From NCBI RefSeq assembly GCF_013114825.1, contig NZ_JAAVLX010000002.1, forward strand, positions 186,001-250,000: a stretch of 64,000 bases of DNA. The letters run 5' to 3'. Shown in pieces: positions 1 through 9,213 of this stretch. Both the position numbers and the translations under genes were made by a program. The notes under the pieces are model-generated. The model did not search any database. It saw nothing but the letters and a program-made list of their open reading frames with translations, and was not told where the DNA came from. How positions within the stretch are numbered: position 1 is the stretch's first letter; each line of letters starts with the position of its first letter. The stretch comes from Bradyrhizobium australiense (GTDB lineage Bacteria > Pseudomonadota > Alphaproteobacteria > Rhizobiales > Xanthobacteraceae).

Positions 1-1083
1 GCACCGCCCGCCGCACGCTTGCGCGAAGCCGGCGCGATCATCTTCTCGAAAACGACGATGCCGGACTACGGCATGTTGTCGTCAGGGCTCTCCAGCTTCC
101 ATCCCCTCACCCGCAATCCCTGGGATCTCAGCAAGAACCCAGGCGGCTCGTCTTCCGGCGCTGGCGCGGCAGGCGCGGCCGGCTACGGCCCGCTGCATCT
201 GGGCACCGATATCGGCGGCTCGGTGCGGCTGCCGGCCTGCTGGTGCGGTCTCGTCGCGCTGAAGCCGAGCCTCGGGCGCGTTCCGATCGATCCGCCCTAT
301 GTCGGCCGCGTCGCAGGTCCCATGACCCGCACCGTCGACGACGCCGCGCTGATGATGTGCGTGCTGTCAAAACCAGATCGCCGCGACGGCATGAGCCTGC
401 CAGCTGACAGCAGTATCCACTGGAAGACGCTCGACAAGTCGCCGCGCAAAGTCCGGATCGGCCTGATGCTCGATGCCGGCGCCGGCCAGCCGCTTGAAAA
501 AGAAGTGCGCGAGGTCGCCGTCAACGTCGCCAAGGCGTTTGAATCCGCCGGCGCGATCGTCACCGAAGTCAACGGTATCCTGACGCGCGAGATGCTCGAC
601 GGGCTCGATAATTTCTGGCGGGCCCGGTTGTGGGATGACCTCTCAAAACTTTCGCCCGAGGAGCGCGCCAAGACACTGCCTTACATCCACAAATGGGCAG
701 AAGCCGGTGCCAAACTTTCCGGCGTCGATGTCGTCAGGGGTTTTAACGCCACCATGGCGATCCGCGCCGCGGCTGCAAAACTATTCCACGAACTCGATTA
801 CGTGATCTCGCCGGTGTCGCCGGTGGTGAACTTCCCGGCCGAGTTCGCCGCCCCCGTCAACGATCCCGGCAGGCCGTTCGAGCACATCTGCTACACCGTA
901 CCGTGGAACATGTCGGAGAACCCGGCGCTCTCGATCAATGGCGGATACGACACCAAGGGATTTCCGATCGGCGTGCAGATCATCGGCCGCCGCTTCGACG
1001 ATCTCGGCGTGCTCGGCATGGCCAAGGCGTTTGAGGGCCTGCGCGGTCCGCAGCGGTCGTGGCCGACGCCGCCGAAGAAGTAA
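1..1083 (+). CDS. Amidase, amidase-signature family (5' end cut by window)
   Basis: Hydrolase of the amidase-signature family (GatA-like fold), which cleaves carboxamide bonds with a Ser-cisSer-Lys triad. The frame is open to base 1, so the N-terminus, including the catalytic Lys, lies outside the window. The Gly/Ser-rich signature GGSSSGAGAAGAAGYG and the nucleophile motif GTDIGGSVR are present, as is a C-terminal GFPIGVQIIG typical of the family. The visible part is about 360 residues, so about 100 residues are missing. The substrate cannot be told from sequence. The next gene encodes a crotonase, so a degradative role is possible but unproven. Confidence 0.92.
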   Translation, partial: APPAARLREAGAIIFSKTTMPDYGMLSSGLSSFHPLTRNPWDLSKNPGGSSSGAGAAGAAGYGPLHLGTDIGGSVRLPACWCGLVALKPSLGRVPIDPPYVGRVAGPMTRTVDDAALMMCVLSKPDRRDGMSLPADSSIHWKTLDKSPRKVRIGLMLDAGAGQPLEKEVREVAVNVAKAFESAGAIVTEVNGILTREMLDGLDNFWRARLWDDLSKLSPEERAKTLPYIHKWAEAGAKLSGVDVVRGFNATMAIRAAAAKLFHELDYVISPVSPVVNFPAEFAAPVNDPGRPFEHICYTVPWNMSENPALSINGGYDTKGFPIGVQIIGRRFDDLGVLGMAKAFEGLRGPQRSWPTPPKK

Positions 1084-1092
1084 TTCTCGCCG

Positions 1093-1207
1093 TCGTTCCG
1101 TGGCGTCGCGCTGCGACGAACTATGGTGCGCAATTGCGCACCTGAGAATCTCCTGCGACAAACCGATCGAGATTCCGGGTCTGCGCCTTATGGCGCATCC
1201 CGGAATG
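1093..1207 (-). repeat. Interspersed palindromic repeat, family A copy 1
   Basis: Intergenic element bounded by inverted ends resembling cgtcattccgg. Its core at 1117-1151 is the exact reverse complement of 59712-59746 and differs by one base from 10204-10238. The core centre is the perfect 18-bp palindrome GGTGCGCAATTGCGCACC. It lies just upstream of the crotonase ribosome-binding site. Confidence 0.85.
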
Positions 1208-1249
1208 ACGAGCTACACAACCAGAAAAGAACACAGGAAGGAATCCTCC

Positions 1250-2140
1250 ATGGCCTATGAGACCATCAAGTACGAGGTCGACGATCAGATTCTCACCATC
1301 ACGCTGAACCGGCCCGACAAGCTCAACGCCTTCAACGGCACGATGCAGCAGGAACTGATCGACGCCTTCGACGCCGCCGACAGGAATGATAACGTCCGCG
1401 CAATCGTCGTGACCGGCGCAGGGCGCGGCTTCTGCGCCGGTGCGGATCTTTCCTCCGGTGCCAACACGTTTGATCGCGACGCGCGGCGCGGACCGGTGAA
1501 GCGGCTCGCCAGCGGCGCGGTCGATTACAGCGATCCCATGGTGCGCGATGGCGGCGGCCAGGTGACGCTGCGCATCTTCAAGTGTTTGAAGCCCGTGATC
1601 GCGGCGGTGAACGGCCCCGCCGTCGGCATCGGCGTCACCATGCAGCTTGCGATGGACATCCGCATCGCCTCCGAAGCCGCGCGCTTCGGCTTCGTGTTTT
1701 CCCAGCGCGGCATCGTGCCGGAAGCCGCCTCGAGCTGGTTCCTGCCGCGCATCGTCGGCATCTCGCAGGCGCTGGAATGGTGCTACTCAGGCCGCGTCTT
1801 CCCGGCGCAGGAGGCGCTCGCCGGCCGCCTCGTCAGCAAGGTAGTGCCCCCGGACGAATTGCTGCCGACCGCACGCGCGCTCGCCAAGGAATTCGCCGCC
1901 AAAACCGCGCCGGTATCGGTCGCCCTGATCCGGCAGATGATGTGGCGCATGCTTGGCGCCGACGATCCGATGGAAGCCCACAAGGTCGACAGCCGCGGCA
2001 TCTACGCCCGTGGCCGCTCGGAAGACGTCAAGGAAGGCGTTGTCTCGTTCCTGGAAAAACGCCCGGCGCAATTCAAGAACAAGGTGTCGACTGATATGCC
2101 CGACTATTTTCCGTGGTGGACGGAGCGGGAGTATAAATAA
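1250..2140 (+). CDS. Enoyl-CoA hydratase/isomerase (crotonase) family protein
   Basis: Crotonase-fold enzyme of 296 residues acting on acyl-CoA thioesters, most likely a hydratase or isomerase in fatty- or aromatic-acid breakdown. The oxyanion-hole motifs are visible: GAGRGFCAGADLS near residue 65 and AAVNGPAVGIGVTMQ near residue 120. The acidic position is in FSQRGIVPEAASSW. ATG 1250 is chosen because it follows GGAAGGA at the right distance; the longer open frame upstream runs back through the amidase end and the family A repeat. Exact substrate unknown. Confidence 0.92.
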   Translation: MAYETIKYEVDDQILTITLNRPDKLNAFNGTMQQELIDAFDAADRNDNVRAIVVTGAGRGFCAGADLSSGANTFDRDARRGPVKRLASGAVDYSDPMVRDGGGQVTLRIFKCLKPVIAAVNGPAVGIGVTMQLAMDIRIASEAARFGFVFSQRGIVPEAASSWFLPRIVGISQALEWCYSGRVFPAQEALAGRLVSKVVPPDELLPTARALAKEFAAKTAPVSVALIRQMMWRMLGADDPMEAHKVDSRGIYARGRSEDVKEGVVSFLEKRPAQFKNKVSTDMPDYFPWWTEREYK

Positions 2141-2189
2141 GTGGAGTCATCCTACCTGACGCTGTCGTCAACCGCGAAGGTGAGTGACC

Positions 2190-2268
2190 CAGTAATCCGA
2201 GACGAGCGTGATTGAGCCGATGAGCCGCGGCGTACTGGATGCCCCGCCTTCGCGGGGCATGACGGGAA
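2190..2268. repeat. Interspersed repeat, family B copy 1
   Basis: Intergenic element containing ggcgtactggatgccccgcc followed by a ttcgcggggcatgac arm, giving a GCCCCGC/GCGGGGC hairpin. Nearly the same stretch recurs at 25087-25135, and a diverged inverted copy lies at 52358-52463. It sits between the convergent crotonase and quinone-oxidoreductase genes and could act as a transcription end, but no T-tract follows it. Confidence 0.8.
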
Positions 2269-2269
2269 G

Positions 2270-3244
2270 CTACCCCATCGTCAGCGCCACCCTTCCGATC
2301 GCTTTGCGGTCGATCAACAGCCGCATCGCTTTCGCGTAATCCTCCAGCGGCAACCGGTGCGAGACGTTGGGGCGCACCTTCCCGGCCTCCGCCCATTCCG
2401 TCAGCGCCTTGATCCGCGCCTCGCCAAGCGCGGGATTTCTCCGCACCGCTTCGCCGGCACGGACGCCGAGAACGCTGGCGCCCTTGATCATCAACAGATT
2501 GGTCTTGGCCAGCCCGATACCGCCGGTGAACCCGATGATCAGCAGCCTTGCACCCCAGTTGATGCAGCGCATCGAGTTCTCGAACACCTCGCCGCCGACC
2601 GGATCGAACACCACGTCAGCGCCCTGCCCGTCGGTGATGCGTTTGACGGCGTCACGGAATGGCTCGCGGTCATAGCGGATGAGATGATCGGCGCCCCTCC
2701 CTTTAGCGATCGCCAGTTTCTCATCGCTCGACGCCGTCGCAATCACGGTCGCGCCGAGCAACTTGCCGATCTCGACCGCGGCGAGGCCAACACCGCCGCC
2801 CGCGCCATGCACCAGCAGCACTTCGCCCGTCTCCAACCGGCCACGATCGATCAGGGCGTGATAGGCGGTGCCATGGCCGGCCAGAAACGTCGCGCCCTCG
2901 GCGTAGCCGAAGGTCGACGGCAGGCGCACGAGCTGCGAGGGCACAGCCACGGCCTCATCGGAATAGGCGCCGTGCCGCATCTTGACGATCACCCGGTCGC
3001 CTATCGTGACGCCTTCCGCCCCGTTGACCTCCACAACATCGCCGGCGGCTTCGACGCCCGGCGTAAACGGCAGTGGCGGCTTGAGCTGATATTCGCCGGC
3101 CGCCATCAGGATGTCAGGAAAATTGATTCCGGCAGCGCGAATGGCGACGCGCACCTGCCCCGGCGACAGCGGCACTGAGTCAAATGTTTCCAGACGCAGC
3201 CCCTCGGGCGGCCCGAGTTCGCGGCAGACGACGACTTTCGGCAT
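2270..3244 (-). CDS. NADPH:quinone oxidoreductase family (zinc-independent MDR) protein
   Basis: Medium-chain dehydrogenase/reductase of 324 residues in the quinone oxidoreductase branch. It has an N-terminal GroES-like domain (FTPGVEAAGDVVEV near residue 70) and a Rossmann NADPH site VHGAGGGVGLAAVEIG near residue 145. The zinc-ligand pattern of alcohol dehydrogenases is absent, as expected for quinone reductases. Its ATG overlaps the stop of the upstream isomerase gene by one base (TGATG), so the two are translationally coupled. Confidence 0.92.
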   Translation of the reverse strand: MPKVVVCRELGPPEGLRLETFDSVPLSPGQVRVAIRAAGINFPDILMAAGEYQLKPPLPFTPGVEAAGDVVEVNGAEGVTIGDRVIVKMRHGAYSDEAVAVPSQLVRLPSTFGYAEGATFLAGHGTAYHALIDRGRLETGEVLLVHGAGGGVGLAAVEIGKLLGATVIATASSDEKLAIAKGRGADHLIRYDREPFRDAVKRITDGQGADVVFDPVGGEVFENSMRCINWGARLLIIGFTGGIGLAKTNLLMIKGASVLGVRAGEAVRRNPALGEARIKALTEWAEAGKVRPNVSHRLPLEDYAKAMRLLIDRKAIGRVALTMG

Positions 3245-3852
3245 CAGGCAGCCTGCTCCTTATGCCGCAGCAGCGCCTCGCGGATCAGCGGCATCCGGTC
3301 GTTGCCGAAATACATGTCGGTCTCGTCGACGAAGATCGTCGGGGAGCCAAAACCGCCGCGCGCCATCACCTCGTCCGTGTTGGCCTTGAGCCGGTCCTTG
3401 ATCGCCTGCTGACCGATACCGTCGAAGAATTTGACGGGATCGACGCCGACCCTCTGACAGATTTCTGTCAGCACCGAGTCCCTTGAAATGTCCTTGTCGT
3501 CGCCCCAATAAGCCTCGAACACGGCGCGCGCGAACGGCACCATGCCGTTGCCTAGCCAGATGCAGCCGCGCATCGCTTTCACGCTGTTCACGGGAAACAC
3601 CGTCGGCGGCATCTTGATCGTGAGCCCCGCCGAGCGCGCCCAGTCCGCGAGATCCTTCTTCATGTAGCGCGCCTTCAACGGCACCGGCGTCTCGCGCGCG
3701 GCGTAGACGCTCGGGTTCACCGTGTTGAAGATGCCGCCGACCAGGATCGGCCGCCAGGTGATCTCGACGCCGAGCCCCTTGGCGAGCGGCTGAATGTTGT
3801 GAAAGGCGAGATAGGTCCAGGGACTGGAGCAGTCGAAGAAGAATTCGAGCAT
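3244..3852 (-). CDS. DsbA-family 2-hydroxychromene-2-carboxylate isomerase-like protein
   Basis: A 202-residue thioredoxin-fold protein of the DsbA/HCCA isomerase family. It opens with MLEFFFDCSSPWTYLAFHN; the Ser in the CSSPW segment is the glutathione-binding position in HCCA isomerases and kappa GSTs. The C-terminal GFGSPTIFVD carries the cis-Pro loop. The family performs glutathione-dependent isomerisation in naphthalene breakdown or general detoxification. AAAGGAAA precedes the ATG. Its coupling to the quinone oxidoreductase suggests joint handling of electrophilic or aromatic compounds (inference). Confidence 0.9.
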   Translation of the reverse strand: MLEFFFDCSSPWTYLAFHNIQPLAKGLGVEITWRPILVGGIFNTVNPSVYAARETPVPLKARYMKKDLADWARSAGLTIKMPPTVFPVNSVKAMRGCIWLGNGMVPFARAVFEAYWGDDKDISRDSVLTEICQRVGVDPVKFFDGIGQQAIKDRLKANTDEVMARGGFGSPTIFVDETDMYFGNDRMPLIREALLRHKEQAA

Positions 3853-3877
3853 GGCGTTTCCTTTGTTGATTCTCGAT

Positions 3878-3977
3878 CCTCATCCTGAGGAGCGCGGAAC
3901 GCGCGTCTCGAAGGATGAGGGCATTGGAGGGGCCTCATGGTTCGAGACGGCGCAGGCGCCTCCTCTTCATGAGGGAT
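3878..3977. repeat. Interspersed repeat, family E copy 1
   Basis: Intergenic element with cctcatcctgaggagcgc at one end and ctcctcttcatgaggg at the other, plus an inner GTCTCGAAGGATGAGG. A second copy with the same ends lies at 18583-18694. It occupies most of the divergent gap between the isomerase and the MetE-like gene. Confidence 0.75.
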
Positions 3978-4138
3978 TGGCACCGCTTTCCGACGGACTC
4001 CTTCGTGTCCTGGCGAAAGCCCCAGTTCCTCTCCAATGTGATCGAGATTTTCCGGCCGATGGCGACTTTCGTTGTTCTGTACCTTGACCATAAGACATGG
4101 CAGACAGGCGCTCAATCAGAACCGACCGGGAGGCTCCC

Positions 4139-5161
4139 ATGCTGTTTCCAACCACCATCGCAGGCTCCTTGCCGAAGCCGGAATGGCTGGCCGAGCCGAA
4201 CACACTCTGGGCGCCTTGGAGATCGAAGGGTGACGAGCTCGCCCGCGCCAAGCGCGACGCCACCATGCTGGCGGTGAAGCTGCAGGAGGATGCCGGGATC
4301 GATATCCTTACCGAGGGCGAGCAGGCACGCCAGCATTTTGTCCATGGCTTTCTGGAGAAGGTCGAGGGCATCGATTTCGCCCACAAGGTCGAATTGGGCA
4401 TCCGAAAAGACCGCTATAAGGCGATGGTGCCGCAGGTGGTCGCGCCGCTGATGCTGAAGGGCCGCGTCCATGCGGATGAGGCCCGTGTCGCCCGCGCCCA
4501 CACCACCCGCAAGCTGAAATTCACCCTCCCCGGCCCGATGACCATCGCCGACACCGTCGCCGACCGGTACTATGGCGACAAGGTCAAGATGGCGTTCGCC
4601 TTTGCCGAGCTGCTCAACAATGAGGCCAAGGCATTGCAGGCCGACGGCGTCGACGTGATCCAGTTCGACGAACCCGCCTTCAACGTCTTCATGGACGAGG
4701 TCTCCGACTGGGGCATCAAGGCATTGGAGCGCGCCGCCGAAGGGCTGACCTGCACCACCGCCGTGCACATCTGCTACGGCTACGGCATCAAGGCCAATAC
4801 CGACTGGAAACAAACGCTGGGCAGCGAGTGGCGGCAGTACGAGGATATTTTCCCGGCGATCGCCAAAAGCCCGATCCAGCAGGTCGCGATCGAGTGCCGC
4901 AACTCGAAGGTGCCGCTGGATTTGCTGGCGCTGCTCCCCGGCAAGGTCGTGCAAGCCGGCGTGATCGACGTCGCTAGCGATACGGTGGAGACGGCCGAGG
5001 ATGTCGTCACGGTGATCGAGCAGGTCGCGAAATTCGTGCCGTTGAGCCACATCGTCGCGACCACCAATTGCGGCATGGCCCCGATGCGGCGGGATATCGC
5101 AGAGGCGAAGCTGGCGGCGCTGGGCGCGGGCGCGAAGCTGGCGAGGGAACGGCTCGGGTGA
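4139..5161 (+). CDS. MetE-like cobalamin-independent methionine synthase C-terminal domain protein
   Basis: A 340-residue protein matching only the C-terminal catalytic barrel of MetE, the B12-independent enzyme that transfers methyl to homocysteine. The zinc ligands of MetE are all recognisable: His and Cys in AVHICYGYG, Glu in VAIECRNS and Cys in TTNCGMAP. The N-terminal half of true MetE (about 400 residues) is absent, as in archaeal and many soil-bacterial homologues, whose methyl donor may differ. ATG 4139 follows GGGAGG; an in-frame ATG at 4097 lacks such a site. Confidence 0.88.
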   Translation: MLFPTTIAGSLPKPEWLAEPNTLWAPWRSKGDELARAKRDATMLAVKLQEDAGIDILTEGEQARQHFVHGFLEKVEGIDFAHKVELGIRKDRYKAMVPQVVAPLMLKGRVHADEARVARAHTTRKLKFTLPGPMTIADTVADRYYGDKVKMAFAFAELLNNEAKALQADGVDVIQFDEPAFNVFMDEVSDWGIKALERAAEGLTCTTAVHICYGYGIKANTDWKQTLGSEWRQYEDIFPAIAKSPIQQVAIECRNSKVPLDLLALLPGKVVQAGVIDVASDTVETAEDVVTVIEQVAKFVPLSHIVATTNCGMAPMRRDIAEAKLAALGAGAKLARERLG

Positions 5162-5162
5162 T

Positions 5163-5312
5163 GTTTCCGTCCCCTCTTCCGCTTGCGGGGCGCTTGCGGG
5201 GGAGGGCCAGGGTAGGGCTCGCTTCACGTGCGCTAATCGCGGAGAGAGCCCCCACTCCAGCTCTCCCCCGCAAGCGGGAGAGAGGGCAGACCGCGCAAGC
5301 GGCATCGCTTCG
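5163..5312. repeat. Interspersed repeat, family H copy 1
   Basis: Intergenic element of two inverted halves: ccgcttgcggggcgcttgcg at the left and a ctcccccgcaagcgggagag arm at the right. Related elements lie at 5936-6073 and 9061-9181. It fills the convergent gap between the MetE-like gene and the next minus-strand gene and may help end transcription. Confidence 0.75.
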
Positions 5313-5316
5313 CTAA

Positions 5317-5931
5317 CTAACTGGCGCTTGGATGGAGTATCGGACGATATCCGGCATTAAGCGCGTGCAGCGTTGACGGCGGCGTCAGCAGCATTACGTC
5401 CCCGATTGCGCCTTCCACCTTGCGATAGCCGGCCATCGACCATTGCAGCGCCCTGCCCTGCACGATCAAAAAAGACTCTTCGCCCCGCTGCACCATCGCC
5501 CCATCGGACAATTGCGCCAGCGGCGTCGGCAGCGAATGCAGCCGCTTTCTGCCGCGCTCCAGCCGCTCGCGATGTAGTACAGCGTCCATCTCACGGGCCC
5601 GAACGTTCTTCATGCCATTGCCCGTCTCCCAAGCCGCACGAAAGCGATTAGCGTCGTCGCGGCGACAGAAGAAGCATGGGCGATGGCCCGCGGCAAAGGC
5701 GGTTGCCTCGTCGAGAAAGAACAGCTCGGTCCAGCTCCGCCGGCCCATCACGGGCCGCCGCCAACCTCTGAACTCGCAGACGCAGGTGATCCAGGCCGGG
5801 CTCGACCAGCGCTTCTTCAGCAAGGTCTTCGTCGCGGGATCGTGGATGATGCCGCGGTTGCCGGTGAACATGCCGCGATGCGCGGTCGCGATGATATCGC
5901 CGGTGGGGGTGACGCGGTTTTGAAGGGGCAT
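5317..5931 (-). CDS. Conserved protein of unknown function with CxxC motif
   Basis: Protein of 204 residues that I do not recognise. ATG 5931 (MPLQNRVTPTG) is preferred because the longer frame upstream runs into repeat DNA. Visible traits are a conserved-looking RGMFTGNRGIIHD near residue 20, a Trp/Arg-rich middle, and an HRPCFFCRR motif near residue 85 that could bind zinc or form a disulfide. There is no signal peptide and no membrane segment. Codon use agrees with a real gene. Confidence 0.75.
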   Translation of the reverse strand: MPLQNRVTPTGDIIATAHRGMFTGNRGIIHDPATKTLLKKRWSSPAWITCVCEFRGWRRPVMGRRSWTELFFLDEATAFAAGHRPCFFCRRDDANRFRAAWETGNGMKNVRAREMDAVLHRERLERGRKRLHSLPTPLAQLSDGAMVQRGEESFLIVQGRALQWSMAGYRKVEGAIGDVMLLTPPSTLHALNAGYRPILHPSAS

Positions 5932-5935
5932 GCGG

Positions 5936-6073
5936 CGTTCCTGCTCCCTCGCCCCGCGCTTGCGAGGAGTAGGGTTGGGGTGAGGGGCTGCCTCGACGAA
6001 TACCGGATGCGCGGAGAGTCCCCTCACCCGGTGCTACGCGCCGACCTCTCCCCGCAACAGCGGGGCGAGGCTA
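5936..6073. repeat. Interspersed repeat, family H copy 2
   Basis: Intergenic element starting ctccctcgccccgcgcttgc and ending ccccgcaacagcggggcgag, with a ggggtgaggggc / gtcccctcacccgg inverted pair inside. It belongs to the same broad class as 5163-5312. Confidence 0.75.
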
Positions 6074-6089
6074 GAAAGATCACGCCGCT

Positions 6090-6593
6090 TCACGGACGGA
6101 TCGGCGGCTGGAACGAGAGCGCGGTATCCCAGGGAAAATGGATCCAGGTATCCTGCGAAACTTCGGTGATGAAGGTATCGACCAGCGGCTTGCCCTGCGG
6201 CTTGGCGTAAACGGCCGCGAAATGCGCGTCCGGCATCATCGAACGCACCAGCCGCCCTGTCTTGCCGGTGTCGACGAGATCGTCCACGATCAACAGCCCC
6301 TTGCCGCTGCCGCCGCCGAGCTTTGCCACTTCTGCCGAAACGCCCTTGAGAGCCTTCAGGTCGCCCTGTCGGGTGTGGTCATAGCTGGCGATGCAGACGG
6401 TATCGATGACGCGAATGCCGAGTTCACGCGCGACGATGGCGGCCGGCACCAGCCCGCCCCGGGTAATCGCGATGATGGCGTAAAACGGCCCGACCTCGTT
6501 GAGCCGCCAGGTCAGCGCCCGGCAATCCCGGTGAAACTGGTCCCAAGAGACCGGAAAGGCCTTCTCTTGCGCGACATTTTCGCGCCCGATCAT
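6090..6593 (-). CDS. gpt: Xanthine phosphoribosyltransferase
   Basis: A 167-residue type I phosphoribosyltransferase that converts xanthine or guanine plus PRPP to the nucleotide in purine salvage. The PRPP-binding loop is clear: [14 protein letters not shown] near residue 100. The N-terminal segment [12 protein letters not shown] and the [19 protein letters not shown] helix match Gpt rather than Hpt. Length is normal for the family. The gene is likely cytosolic or membrane-peripheral and stands alone here. Confidence 0.92.
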   Translation of the reverse strand: MIGRENVAQEKAFPVSWDQFHRDCRALTWRLNEVGPFYAIIAITRGGLVPAAIVARELGIRVIDTVCIASYDHTRQGDLKALKGVSAEVAKLGGGSGKGLLIVDDLVDTGKTGRLVRSMMPDAHFAAVYAKPQGKPLVDTFITEVSQDTWIHFPWDTALSFQPPIRP

Positions 6594-6668
6594 GAGCGCG
6601 CTCCAGAACGAATTGTCACTTTTACTCTCCCGTATTGCGAACTTCGGACCAGATCACCCGCGCGGTCA

Positions 6669-7400
6669 CTATCTCGGGATACCCGCCAGCATCTCCTTCA
6701 CCGCGGTCATCGCGGCGTGGAGCTTGTCGGGATCGCGCGAGCGGACCACGAGGTTGGTGTTCGGTTTCTTATCCTCGTCCATGAACGGATAGCTGCCGAT
6801 CATGGTGTCGGGGTGGGCGATGGCGATTTCCCGCAGCGGCCCGCCGATGTCGCCTTCGCGCGCATTGGCGCGGACTGAGTCCGACAGCATCCGCACCCCC
6901 GATTTCAGCTTGGGCGCGACGATGTCCATCATCGCCTGCATGATCGAGGGGATGCCGGCCATCACAATGACGTTGCCGAGCTTGAAGCCCGGCGCCAGAA
7001 TGGTGGCGCTCTGGATCAGTTCGGCGCCGTCGGGCACGCGCGCCATGCGCAGCCGCGCCTCGTTCAGATCCTGCTCGCTCCAGCGCTCGCGAAAGCGCGC
7101 CACGACCTCCGGGTGATGGTCGATGCCGACGCCGAACGCTTTTGCCACGCTGTCGGCGGTGATGTCGTCATGGGTCGGGCCGATGCCGCCGGTCGTGAAA
7201 ACGTAGGTGTAGCGATGCCGCAGTGCATCAAGGGCCGCGATGATATCAGCCTCGTCGTCGGCGACGACGCGGACCTCCTTGAGATCGATCCCGATGTTGG
7301 TCAGGTACTCAGCGATGAAGCCGATGTTCTTGTCCTTGGTACGGCCGGACAGGATCTCGTCGCCGATGACCAGTATACCCGCCGTGACGATCTCGCTCAT
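6669..7400 (-). CDS. CinA-type molybdopterin-binding domain protein
   Basis: A 243-residue protein with the MoCF/CinA N-terminal domain: TAGILVIGDEILSGRTKDKN at the start, then TTGGIGPTHDDITADSVAKAFG near residue 70. Full CinA proteins carry a further C-terminal nicotinamide-nucleotide amidase domain, absent here. Standalone versions are annotated as competence/damage-inducible protein A or molybdopterin-binding proteins. ATG 7400 follows GGGGAG; the longer frame to 7580 lacks coding character. Confidence 0.9.
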   Translation of the reverse strand: MSEIVTAGILVIGDEILSGRTKDKNIGFIAEYLTNIGIDLKEVRVVADDEADIIAALDALRHRYTYVFTTGGIGPTHDDITADSVAKAFGVGIDHHPEVVARFRERWSEQDLNEARLRMARVPDGAELIQSATILAPGFKLGNVIVMAGIPSIMQAMMDIVAPKLKSGVRMLSDSVRANAREGDIGGPLREIAIAHPDTMIGSYPFMDEDKKPNTNLVVRSRDPDKLHAAMTAVKEMLAGIPR

Positions 7401-7618
7401 GACTTCTCCCCACCTGCCCCGTACTTTGCGCAAGCAACGCGTTGAAGTCACGGGGGTTTGCTGCCGAAATAAGCACCCGGCAGCCTTTTTTAGGGCAGCG
7501 CGGCCGGCTACCCACACGAAATGCCGCAAGCCAATGCATATCGCGCTGGCCCGAGCCTTGCTACCATCCTGTGAAGTCATGCACTGTGCCGCATGGCTTC
7601 GAGAGATAGTCAGGATTT

Positions 7619-9037
7619 ATGGCAGTTGCCTTCGATGAAATGAACGGGCCCGGCGGCGACCTCCGCCCCGCCTATCGGGAGCTCTCCCGCTGGCTGAAGG
7701 AGACGTCTCCCGATGCCTTGGAATATCGCCGGCAGGAGGCGGAACTCTTGTTCCGCCGGATCGGCATCACCTTTGCCGTCTATGGCGACGCCGAAGCCCA
7801 GGAGCGGCTGATCCCTTTCGACGTGATCCCGCGGATCATGTCGGCGAAAGAATGGGCCGTGCTGGAAAAGGGCCTGAAGCAGCGGGTCCGCGCGCTCAAC
7901 ATGTTCCTGCGCGACATCTATCACGGCCGCGACATCCTGCGCGCCAACATCATTCCCGACGATCTGGTCTTCCAGAACCCGGTGTTCCGCCCGGAGATGA
8001 ACGGCCAGAGCGTGCCCCACGATGTCTACGTTCATATCGCAGGGATCGACATCGTCCGTGTCGACGCCGACAATTTCATCGTGCTGGAGGACAATGCGCG
8101 CACGCCGTCCGGCGTGTCCTACATGCTGGAAAACCGCGAAATCATGATGCGGCTGTTTCCGGACTTGTTCGCCCGCCACCGCGTAGCCCCGGTCGAGCGA
8201 TATCCCGACGAACTGCTGTCGGCGCTGCGCTCGGTGGCGCCGCACTCCGCCTCGGCGGAGCCGACGGTCGCGCTGATGACGCCCGGCGTTTACAATTCCG
8301 CCTATTACGAACACTCGTTTTTGGCCGACAAGCTCGGGATCGAATTGGTTGAGGGCCGCGACCTCATCGTCAAGAACAACGAGGTATTCATGCGCACCAC
8401 CGAGGGGTTGAAGCGCGTCGACGTGATTTATCGCCGCGTCGACGACGATTTTCTCGACCCCCTCACCTTCCGCCCGGATTCAGCGCTCGGCGTGCCCGGA
8501 CTGATGTCGGCCTACGCGGCCGGCAACATCACGCTGGCGAACGCGGTCGGCACCGGGATTGCCGACGACAAGGCGATCTATTCCTACATGCCGGAGGTCG
8601 TGAAATTCTATCTCGGCGAAGAACCGATCCTGAAGAACGTGCCGACCTGGCGCTGCCGCGAGCCGAAGGATTTGTCCTACGTGCTCGACAATTTGAGCGA
8701 GCTGGTGGTGAAGGAAGTGCACGGCTCCGGCGGCTACGGCATGCTGATCGGACCCGCCGCCACCAAAGCGACGATCGAAGCGTTCCGCGACAAGCTCAAG
8801 CGCGAGCCGGAAGGCTTTATCGCCCAGCCGACGCTGGCGCTCTCGACCTGCCCGACCTGCACCGCCTCCGGCCTCGCCCCGCGCCATGTCGACTTGCGGC
8901 CGTTCGTGCTGACGGGAAGCAAGCACGTCACCATCGTGCCGGGCGGGCTGACGCGGGTGGCGCTGAAGGAAGGCTCGCTGGTGGTCAATTCGAGCCAGGG
9001 TGGCGGCACCAAGGACACCTGGATACTGGATGAGTGA
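7619..9037 (+). CDS. Circularly permuted ATP-grasp protein (COG2308 type), Anbu-neighbourhood
   Basis: A 472-residue protein of the circularly permuted ATP-grasp (former DUF404/DUF407) family, predicted to form amide or peptide bonds using ATP. Characteristic stretches are VLEDNARTPSGVSYMLENR near residue 160 and the glycine-rich loop VKEVHGSGGYGMLIG near residue 365. Families of this type co-occur with alpha-E, transglutaminase-like and Anbu proteins, as they do in this window. AGGA lies 5 bases before the ATG. The product of the reaction is unknown. Confidence 0.93.
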   Translation: MAVAFDEMNGPGGDLRPAYRELSRWLKETSPDALEYRRQEAELLFRRIGITFAVYGDAEAQERLIPFDVIPRIMSAKEWAVLEKGLKQRVRALNMFLRDIYHGRDILRANIIPDDLVFQNPVFRPEMNGQSVPHDVYVHIAGIDIVRVDADNFIVLEDNARTPSGVSYMLENREIMMRLFPDLFARHRVAPVERYPDELLSALRSVAPHSASAEPTVALMTPGVYNSAYYEHSFLADKLGIELVEGRDLIVKNNEVFMRTTEGLKRVDVIYRRVDDDFLDPLTFRPDSALGVPGLMSAYAAGNITLANAVGTGIADDKAIYSYMPEVVKFYLGEEPILKNVPTWRCREPKDLSYVLDNLSELVVKEVHGSGGYGMLIGPAATKATIEAFRDKLKREPEGFIAQPTLALSTCPTCTASGLAPRHVDLRPFVLTGSKHVTIVPGGLTRVALKEGSLVVNSSQGGGTKDTWILDE

Positions 9038-9060
9038 TTTGATGCTGAGCGCGACAAGCA

Positions 9061-9181
9061 AGTACCCCCTCCTCCTGCAAGGGGGATGGTTGGGGTGGGG
9101 GTCGGCCGCATACGCCGAATGGAGAGAAGACCCCCACCCGACGCTTCGCGTCCACCTCCCCCTTTCAGGGGGAGGTGTTTT
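9061..9181. repeat. Interspersed repeat, family H copy 3
   Basis: Element with ccccctcctcctgcaagggg at the left and ctccccctttcagggggagg at the right. It separates the ATP-grasp gene from the alpha-E gene, which are often closely spaced in homologous clusters. Confidence 0.8.
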
Positions 9182-9213
9182 CGGCATACGCCGCGTTTTG
9201 TGAGAACTCACCC

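Noticed and set aside
4040..4138. Riboswitch (SAM or cobalamin) upstream of the MetE-like gene
   Set aside because: The leader is short and filled partly by a family E repeat; no conserved riboswitch core was seen.
4112..5305. 397-codon minus-strand open frame
   Set aside because: Antisense to the MetE-like gene with zinc ligands intact on the plus strand.
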